The notes below the pieces were generated by a model. It was not told the origin of the DNA. It did not search any database and saw nothing but the letters and a program-made list of their open reading frames with translations. This document shows, piece by piece, positions 57,290-64,000 of a stretch of DNA of 64,000 nt. Source of the stretch: Okapia johnstoni. Lineage: Eukaryota > Chordata > Mammalia > Artiodactyla > Giraffidae. Position numbers and translations under genes: made by a program. Numbering within the stretch: position 1 is the first letter of the stretch; each line of letters begins with the position of its first letter. The stretch is from assembly GCA_024291935.2 (NCBI GenBank), contig CM044311.1, positions 24,990,001-25,054,000 of the forward strand. Reading direction: 5' to 3'.

Positions 57290-58650
57290 TAAACTTGTGA
57301 ACTCAGTCAGAAGACAAGTAAAAAGAATGTAAGTTGCTTCCTAGACTACAGAACCAGCTGATCTATGTTTCTTTTGAGATCTTATAGTCATTTCCTTTTA
57401 TTTATACTCAATCTACATATCTTATAATTCTCACAATATTGGTACAGAAATTGCTTCTTTTAGCATAAGACCACAGTATCACTTCAGAAGAAACTTTGAA
57501 TTGATCTCTGCAAAGCCCTTAGAAGGATATCCTTGGTTAGAAATATGTTTAGTAAGCAGAATCCAGGATCTATGAGCCATGGTCCCCTGGAAAATGTCTC
57601 ATTAGCTGTATAAGTCCTTGGGCTTATAAATGAAGACTTTCCATAATTTAAACACACTCAGCTGGAAGAAAACTGCAGGAAAAGGGCTAGGTCGAAGGAT
57701 TTCATGAATAACTCAAAGGAACAGCATTTTGAGTTGATTTTGGGAAAACTTAAAAGAAAAAAAAACATGTAATAAAGCCTGCCATGATACTTTCATATTT
57801 TTTTAATCCCCTATCTCGGTAGCCAGTTTTGTGCCAGGAGGGAGCTGGAGGGTGGGGGGAAACAGTGTCACATTGTATATGCACTCTCTTCTCCATCGTA
57901 AAGGAGCTGCCAAGAATAAATTTTCAAAATTAGCCAAAAATGATAAAGGGAAAAGTGTTAGTGCATTGAAATTTACTAGTGTTTAGAGATAATAATAAAC
58001 ACCACAGTAGAAAATGGGACAGGGATTTCTATGCTTCCACTATAAGTGAGTGAAAGGTTTAAAATAATCTCTTTACATAATAATATGTAGTTATTAGAAA
58101 GAATAAAACAGCTTTATGTACTGATACTGAATATATTTAAATATTTCAGAAGAAATTTAATTCGAGTCTATAAAGCAAATACACTTAATCATGATATAGA
58201 GCAGCCCCACTGACCATGTATTTTCACTTTTCTAGGAATGTCTACCCTGATACCAAAAATCTTTCAAATTCATAAAATACATTTCTTCATTAAGTTACAA
58301 CTTTGAGCACTGTCACTGAACTCATCAAGCTGCAATAAAAAGGGAAAAGAAAAACCTCTTATCTGATTAAGTTATGCCAAATTTAAAGGATGTAAATATC
58401 TGAAACTTTTAGTAATTAAATTTGATTCTTTATTATGTCACTTTTCTCCCCTGAATTGAAACACAGACATGAATGCACAGAGAAGTACTACATAGATTTT
58501 GACTTGCATTACTCTGATATCCTTTATTATTCCTGTTTACTTAACAGGAGACTGCCCTGAATATTTATTCCCCAGATTGCACTGATAAGCATTGATATTT
58601 AGTTAAGAAGGGCGTTTTAAAGTAAGTTGTTAAGGGAAAAACAAATTTTG
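57290..58650. other. repeat-poor intergenic DNA
   Basis: No recognised element. A purine-rich patch with gggagctggagggtgggggg lies near 57840-57860. No credible frame was found. Confidence 0.5.
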
Positions 58651-58654
58651 TATA

Positions 58655-59005
58655 TTAATGTATATATGCGGAATCTAGAAAAATGGTACAGGCGAGTCTA
58701 TTTGCAGGGCAGGAATAGAGAATGGACATATAGACACAGAGGGGGATGGGAGGGTGGGATGTACTGGGAGAGTAGTATTGATATATATACACTACCATGT
58801 GTAAAATATATAGCTAGTGGGAAGCTGCTGTATAGTACAGGGAGCTCAGTTCTGTGCTCCGTGTTGCCCTAGATGGGAGGCATGGAAGGGAGTTGGAGAG
58901 AGGTTCAAGAGCAAGTGGATATGTGTATATATGGCTTATTTGCTTTCTTGTACAGCAAGAACTAACAGAATATTGTAAGGCAACTCTACCTCAATTTTTT
59001 TAAAA
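58655..59005 (+). mobile_element. L1 3' UTR (older ruminant/artiodactyl type)
   Basis: tatatatgcggaatctagaa, ctatttgcagggcaggaata, agctagtgggaagctgctgt, acagggagctcagttctgtg and a terminal aactctacctcaatttt are L1 3' UTR landmarks in sense orientation. Confidence 0.85.
58741..58758 (+). other. G-quadruplex-type motif in L1 3' UTR
   Basis: gggggatgggagggtggg has four G-runs of three or more with loops of 1-2 nt, a compact G4 pattern. Confidence 0.75.
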
Positions 59006-59009
59006 AGTA

Positions 59010-59923
59010 ACATCTTTATGTGCAATATTCAGTGATATGTAACTTTTGTATAAAAAGTCAACAATTTTCAGTTCAGTAAACAAGAGATATCAGAATACTA
59101 CATGGCATAATCAGAAAATAAACAGCAGCATGGACCACACCACTGCCATTCATTGCATTTTCATGTATTTAGAGGTATAACACGTAATCTCACTTTCCTA
59201 ACTTTGCAACTGAAATCCCGCCTTTCTATTCTTACACTGTTAGAGAGAAAAGATTGTTTTACAAATCTACAGCTAACCCAACTCCTATAGTTTTTATTTT
59301 CCCTTAAAAACAAAAGGAACTTATTGTTCAAAATCCTTCAAATATCAAAATACTGAGATTTATTTCTGAAGTCCAGACTGGATTGTGAATGCTGCTTAAC
59401 ATATAGAAACACATTTCTCTGAATCCAGCTGCTTATTCGAAAGGAAGAAAGCATCCTATGACTTTTTAACTGGTTCTTACAAGAACTCATTCACTTTTAA
59501 AGGTCAAATGCCTGTGAGCACCTTGGTTTCAGGTCAATATGTTTTTCTCTGGAAAGGATAAAGGGCAAAGGGCTAGCTGAAATGAGTAGCCGTCTTTTAT
59601 TCCCAGCTGTGATGTGGATATGTGCTGATTGGAAAACAAAGACTGCAGAAGCTGAGCTAATTTTTCTCATTCAAGACCTGCTGTTGAGATGGCATCTGGC
59701 CCTTATCATTCCAATACTGGATAGCCACAATCTGGTTAGGAAATTCACAGTAGCTATTGAATTATAACTCTCTGGTGAAGCAAAATTAAGTAAGATCATA
59801 TCTGAGATTCGGATACTTTGAGATGCGTATTGTAGGTAACTTTTTTTATTTAAAATATCAAACTGTTTAAAAAGTGTCAAAGATTGTGGCCAATTCTGAA
59901 TACAAAATACAAAATGAATGGAA
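59010..59923. other. repeat-poor unique DNA
   Basis: No recognised repeat. The part 59540-59770 (with gctgagctaatttttctcat and gagatggcatctggccctta) looks information-rich, but the 61-codon frame through it has no recognisable feature. Confidence 0.45.
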
Positions 59924-59930
59924 ATTATTT

Positions 59931-60019
59931 TCTCCCATCCAAGTACTACCAGGCCCGACCCTGCTTAGCTTCCGAGATCAGACAAGATCTGGAGCGTTCA
60001 GGGTGATAGGGACGTAGAC
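59931..60019 (-). pseudogene. 5S rRNA retropseudogene, 3'-truncated
   Basis: On the minus strand it matches vertebrate 5S rRNA from its first bases (GTCTACG) through GATCTCGGAAGCTAAGCAGG and GTACTTGGATGGGAGA, about 89 of ~120 nt, with roughly six substitutions and a lost T in the GGTTAGTAC segment. Box A of the internal promoter is intact; box C carries the deletion, and the final ~30 nt are absent. Ten-bp direct repeats, attattttct, at 59924-59933 and 60025-60034 flank it, overlapping its truncated end by three bases, which indicates retrotransposition. There is no A-tail. It cannot make a mature 5S rRNA. Confidence 0.93.
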
Positions 60020-60034
60020 TGGGGATTATTTTCT

Positions 60035-60478
60035 ATTTCATTTTAAAAGAAAGATGACATAAAACAAATCTAGAATAGTACATTTGTACCTCAACTCAAG
60101 AAAGATCAAGAATATACACAAATATTCAGATAATTTTCTAGAAATGCATATTCATTAAGTATTAGTTACCCGACTGTGGAAAAATGTGATAAAAGGGCAT
60201 ATTTCCTTTAGAAAATTCATATCCTTTTTTAATAATTTTTGTTCTAAGTAATCATGAGTTCATGGTTCCTTAACTAGCTCTATTTCAGGATATGTAAGAC
60301 TAGTATAAATATAATTTCAACCAAGAAAACTTTATTAAACTTCCATGTTATATCTATGTAGGAGTACTCAAAATAAAGAATCCTTAAAATAAAATTTAAT
60401 AAACAAAATCAAAGAAAATAGGATTTTCTGACTTTTACATTTCATTTTGTGATGTGACTGAGAGGCACAAAAATGGGT
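60035..60478. other. unclassified AT-rich DNA
   Basis: Nothing recognisable between the 5S pseudogene and the next SINE. Confidence 0.5.
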
Positions 60479-60487
60479 AATCAAGGT

Positions 60488-60698
60488 TTGTTGTTGTTTT
60501 ATAGTTGCTAAGTCATGTCTGACTCTGAGCTTCATGGTTATAGCCTGCCAGGCTCCTCTGTCCATGGGATATCCCAGGCAAGATTGCTGGAGTGAGTTAC
60601 CATCTCCTTCTCTAAGGGATCTTCCCAAACCAGGGATGGAACCCTAGTCTCCTACATTGTAGATGGATTCTTTACCAGTGAGCCACCATGGAAGCCCC
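60488..60698 (-). mobile_element. Bov-tA type SINE with TSD
   Basis: A reverse SINE, from ttgttgttttatagttgcta to the head gagccaccatggaagcccc. A perfect 9-bp TSD, aatcaaggt (60479-60487 and 60699-60707), flanks it. Confidence 0.9.
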
Positions 60699-61129
60699 AA
60701 TCAAGGTATACCAGTGTACATTTTCAGAAAAAAAAAAAAAGAATGAATTTACCATACTTGGCTAATGCATTAAAATACTAAAACACACCTAAATCAATGT
60801 CCATCTCATCTGCTGTCATCTTATATTTGAAAATCAGGCTTGAAATTAAATATTTATAGATCTTTTTTAAAGTTTTGAGAACATTTTTTTAAAAAACAGT
60901 CATTAGTTTTCAATTTTAGTGAAGGCTTAGTATGTCTCCCACTTGTGAAATTATATGTCTTAAATGTAATATATATTTTATGTATTTAAAGAAAGTCTCT
61001 CAAATAACCTTGCTTGAATAAGAGAAACAGTTAGAGCATGTAGTTATTTATCTTTTGAAGTTAGAGAACAAAGTGCAGTTCAAAGATGGAACTTTCCAAG
61101 AAGTCAAAATACTTTTCTTTTTTTAAAGA

Positions 61130-61338
61130 ATATGTATTTATTTGGCTGCACAGGATCTTAGTTATGGCACCTGTAATATTCATTGTGACACATGGGACCT
61201 TTTTTTAGTTGTGGCATGCAAACTCTTAGTTGAGGCATGTGGGACCTAGTTCCCTAAGATCTAGTTCCAGGGAAGGAACCCTGGCCCCCTGCACTGGGAG
61301 CATGGAATCTTAGCCACTGGACCACCAAGGAAGTCCCT
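61130..61338 (-). mobile_element. CHR-type tRNA SINE
   Basis: A reverse copy: tttggctgcacaggatctta, gttgtggcatgcaaactctt, a degenerate B box and the head ccactggaccaccaaggaag. Confidence 0.8.
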
Positions 61339-61339
61339 A

Positions 61340-62150
61340 AAATATATTTCTTAACATAGAATGTTACAGAAATGCAATCCAAATAATTTGTTATTTTACT
61401 TATTTGACTGTTTATATGGATAAGCTTTTCACCTCAAGATGAATCTCTTGACACTAAGCATTTTTAATTGTTTTGGTCAAAAATGAAATTTCACTGGATC
61501 AATATAAACTTATGCCAGAGGCAAATCCTATTATCTCAGGAAATCATGGAAATTTCTGGAGAGCAGATTCTCTTGGTGCCTATGTGTGTGTGCGTGCTCA
61601 GCCTGACTTTTCACTACCCTAAGAACAGTAGTCCTCCAGGCTCCTTAGAACTTTTATTTTAAAAAGTGCATTGAAAACCTATAAGATAAGCAAGGAATAA
61701 GTAGTTTCTTATTTCTATGAGCATAAAACACTTTTCTCCCCATGAGGACATCTTATTAACACTGTATGGTTTTGACATTTAATGAAGCACTTTAGTTACT
61801 GAAGTTTACAGTATGTGAGAAAATATCTCTTCTTTGTCTCCTTATCATACTGCATACATTCCAGACTCTAATACCCTATTTAGACTCCTCTCTCCTTGAT
61901 TTATCTATATTTGAACTACATTCCAACTTGACTGTAACTTGCATATACCCTTAAATTTACGCTACGTAATAAAAATGTTCCTTATAGACTCATAAACTAG
62001 AAAGAGCAATTTAGTCAGTTCAATATACAAAGAGTAAGATGAAATTCTTTCTTTTTTAAACGTATGTGTTGTGTTCTGATGATGATTGTTTTTTAATAGA
62101 AGTTCTTTTCTACAGTGGGAACTTCTGAAATTTCTTAGAATTTTTACTAA
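61340..62150. other. unclassified intergenic DNA
   Basis: No repeat or gene feature was identified, apart from a short tgtgtgtgcgtgctcag patch near 61582 that may be a trace of a SINE tail. Confidence 0.45.
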
Positions 62151-62162
62151 CTTGTTCAGTAT

Positions 62163-62325
62163 GTGCTCAGTCACTTAGTTGTTCAACTAAGTTCGACTAA
62201 GTTGTTCGACTTAGTCGATTGTTCGATTCTTTGTGTCTCATGAACTGTAGCCCACCAGGCTTCTCTGTCCATGGAATTTTCCAGGCAAGAATACTGGAGT
62301 GGGTTGCCATGTCCTTTTCCAAACC
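62163..62325 (-). mobile_element. Bov-tA type SINE with internal hairpin expansion and TSD
   Basis: The reverse SINE contains gactgtagcccaccagg-type and ggcaagaatactggagtggg blocks but is truncated before the tRNA-like head. Instead of the usual ctcagtcgtgtccgactctt, about 45 extra bases of self-complementary sequence lie at 62173-62218. The 10-bp TSD tgttcagtat (62153-62162 and 62326-62335) flanks it. Confidence 0.85.
62173..62218. repeat. two adjacent hairpins inside a SINE
   Basis: Hairpin 1 (62173-62192) pairs acttagt with actaagt; hairpin 2 (62193-62218) pairs tcgactaag with cttagtcga over 9 perfect bp. The two share the ctaagtt/gttcga words. Confidence 0.85.
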
Positions 62326-62879
62326 TGTTCAGTATAGCATTTGTGAAATCTTAAAGCAGAATAAAAATAAAATGATGCTCTATTATTGAACATACTTTGT
62401 AGCAGCTAAATAATCACTTAAGAAATGAAATCAAGCCTAAAAAATAGTCATATAATGTAAGTGCTGAAATATAGCTTTGAGATTATCTAAATGCATGTGC
62501 TTATTTTACAAATGAGTTGTGTATGTGAGGCCTAGAAAACTTAGTAGGCTTAACCTTATATGGTAACAGGCGTATTTTATTCTACATAAAATATATGTCA
62601 GGTATTTTTGAAATGTTTATTAGTGATGTTTAGTTACTACTGTTACTATAAACTGTTTGAATTTAAGATTAATATTTATATCATAATACCATTATTTAGT
62701 GAAATGGGTAGATAAAGACAATACGGATGAAGATACACTTTTACCATGCCTTATTGTCTTTTCCCTCTTATGAAATGATATTTTTATAGTACTGTAACAA
62801 TCTACCTTTCACAAAGCTTCATGGCCATACAAGAAACCTAAAAGGCTTTCAGTGTTCCTGACAAGGTAGCAATTTAGTA

Positions 62880-63245
62880 TCACAGTAGATCTGTAAAGGC
62901 AGAGGACTGAATAGGGAAAGAAATGAGGAGGTGGAAGAGTCACAAAGTGGGAGAATCTGGCTCCCTGGGAAGCAGATTCACTGTGCTGAAAGGATGACGG
63001 CCTGAGCAAATCTTTCCCCGCATATGCTGACATGATGACGCGCCTTATTTCATGCTCCATTGAGAGAGAATGCGGGAGTTCAGCATTAATGTTCATTGTC
63101 ACTTTCCTCTCTCCTGCTGATATGAGAGCCTTCATTACCGGATGTAAATGCACTGCAGCATGCAAAGTAATATTCTGTGGGTCATATTTTCCTCTGTCGT
63201 TATCTTGCCTCTAAAATGGGTGCACTGTTTTGCTACGCAAGTTCA
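62880..63245. other. CpG-retaining unique block, candidate conserved non-coding element
   Basis: At least eight CpGs occur between 62998 and 63238 in DNA that is otherwise CpG-poor. It contains gacatgatgacgcgcc and cagcattaatgttcattgtc. No repeat family is recognisable. A 118-codon antisense frame (62809-63165) lacks any recognisable domain. A regulatory role is inference. Confidence 0.4.
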
Positions 63246-63374
63246 TTTCTGTGTTCCATGCTTCAAACCATGGCTGTCAAATGGCAGTAAAAATGTGCAA
63301 AATGACTTCCTTTAGATTCAAATGCTATAGATCAGCCAAGGTTTGCTGATATTAATGCATAAAGTTTTTGCAAT

Positions 63375-63585
63375 GAGAAGCATAGTATAGTACAAAGAAC
63401 ATGGTCAAAATATAGGTCCAGGTGCAAGCCCTGTGGTTCACTAATTATTGTACCTTTGGAAAGCAATGTTCCTTGTCCCAAGTTTTTCATCTCTAAATTA
63501 TGACAATAGTGTCTCTTCTGAAGAATTATTGTAAGGAACAGAAATAAGGATTGTTAAAGGCTTTTACAGTACCATATGGTAGTTC
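63375..63585 (+). mobile_element. MIR SINE fragment
   Basis: Core-region landmarks in sense orientation: aagtttttcatctctaaatt, gtgtctcttctgaagaatta, ttgtaaggaacagaaataag and gttaaaggcttttacagtac follow the MIR core and 3' part, strongly diverged. Confidence 0.6.
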
Positions 63586-63609
63586 TAACTAGAGAAGTTC
63601 TTACGGATT

Positions 63610-64000
63610 TATCAGTTAGGGTTTATTCAGAGAGACGGAACTGATATGAATGTTATAGAATCATGGACTCATTACAGGGATTAAACCTTAATAGTTGTAA
63701 GAACAGATACAGATGTCTATGAAATTGCAGTGATAACCCTAAGATTAGGAACACAAGAAGCATTGTGAGAGAAAGAAAGGAAGAACTGGATTCCATGAGT
63801 CCAAATTGAAATTCACAAGGACAAACTAGATTTTTCACTCATCTATTGCCTCCTGAAGGCTCTAGCTGTAGGTATTCTGCAGGAAGGTTCCGCTTACCAT
63901 GAAGCTGCGTAAGTGGGTCCTAGGACTCTGAGAAGAAAGAAGATCTCCGAGGAGCTGCAGTAGTTCCTGAGCCAGCTGCTACCAGACTTCAACAAAGTAA
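63610..64000. mobile_element. possible ancient repeat running off the window
   Basis: The start cagttagggtttattcagag..cggaactgatatg resembles a mammalian-wide ancient repeat that opens with TAGGGTTCTCCAGAGA-type sequence. The remainder is too diverged to assign. Confidence 0.3.

Noticed and set aside
59931..60019. Functional 5S rRNA gene
   Set aside because: The last ~30 nt and the T-run terminator are absent, box C has a deletion, and several substitutions are present.
62809..63165. 118-codon minus-strand frame
   Set aside because: No recognisable domain or codon signature. The CpG-retaining sequence it overlaps is better treated as a possible non-coding element.
1..64000. A bacterial- or phage-type defence system, operon or novel enzymatic system
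   Set aside because: The repeat content is that of a ruminant nuclear genome. No operon-like gene series, ribosome-binding sites or multi-gene coding blocks exist anywhere in the window.

Overview
This is vertebrate intergenic DNA from a pecoran ruminant, most likely a bovid (cattle, sheep, goat or a relative). The diagnosis rests on the repeats: the RTE-clade LINE BovB, its parasite SINEs Bov-tA and BOV-A2, cetartiodactyl CHR-type tRNA SINEs, ruminant-type L1 3' ends, and a background of ancient mammalian repeats (MIR, MLT1/MaLR LTRs, old L1, a Tigger/MER2-like DNA transposon). No host protein-coding exon, intact host gene or complete RNA gene could be supported. Nearly every long open frame is a BovB fragment, an L1 or SINE translation, or a frame antisense to one. 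The sequence is AT-rich and CpG-poor by eye, as expected of a gene-poor region. All family names come from remembered consensus sequences; no repeat search was run.

Layout. 1-15 kb: largely unique DNA with an L1 3' end, scattered SINEs, old L1 pieces, one MLT1 and a striking 103-bp imperfect palindrome at 522-624. 15.6-55.8 kb: a BovB-rich core of about a dozen 3' fragments, 10 on the minus strand and 2 on the plus strand, totalling roughly 11-12 kb. Several retain recognisable reverse-transcriptase motifs, but all are 5'-truncated and broken. Two lie tail-to-tail (22551-24006 and 24361-26127) and form a large inverted repeat; the second also carries an inverted 5' piece inside a single pair of target-site duplications. 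27-29 kb and 34-49 kb: layers of MLT1 and other LTR-like elements split by later BovB and SINE insertions. 55.8-64 kb: mostly unique DNA with an L1 3' end, a truncated 5S rRNA retropseudogene (59931-60019, minus), a few SINEs, one of which carries a hairpin expansion, a CpG-retaining unique block at 62.9-63.25 kb, and a MIR.

How the parts relate. The interplay here is between transposons: BovB and L1 supply the retrotransposition machinery, and the tRNA/BovB-derived SINEs and the 5S transcript were copied by it. Target-site duplications (TSDs) could be read for many insertions and give clean boundaries and nesting order. No previously undescribed biological system is visible. The most informative observations are structural: the 5'-inverted BovB, the 1.45-kb inverted BovB pair, the tailless 5S retropseudogene, the palindrome at 522-624, the hairpin expansion in a SINE, and repeat-free blocks that could be conserved non-coding elements.
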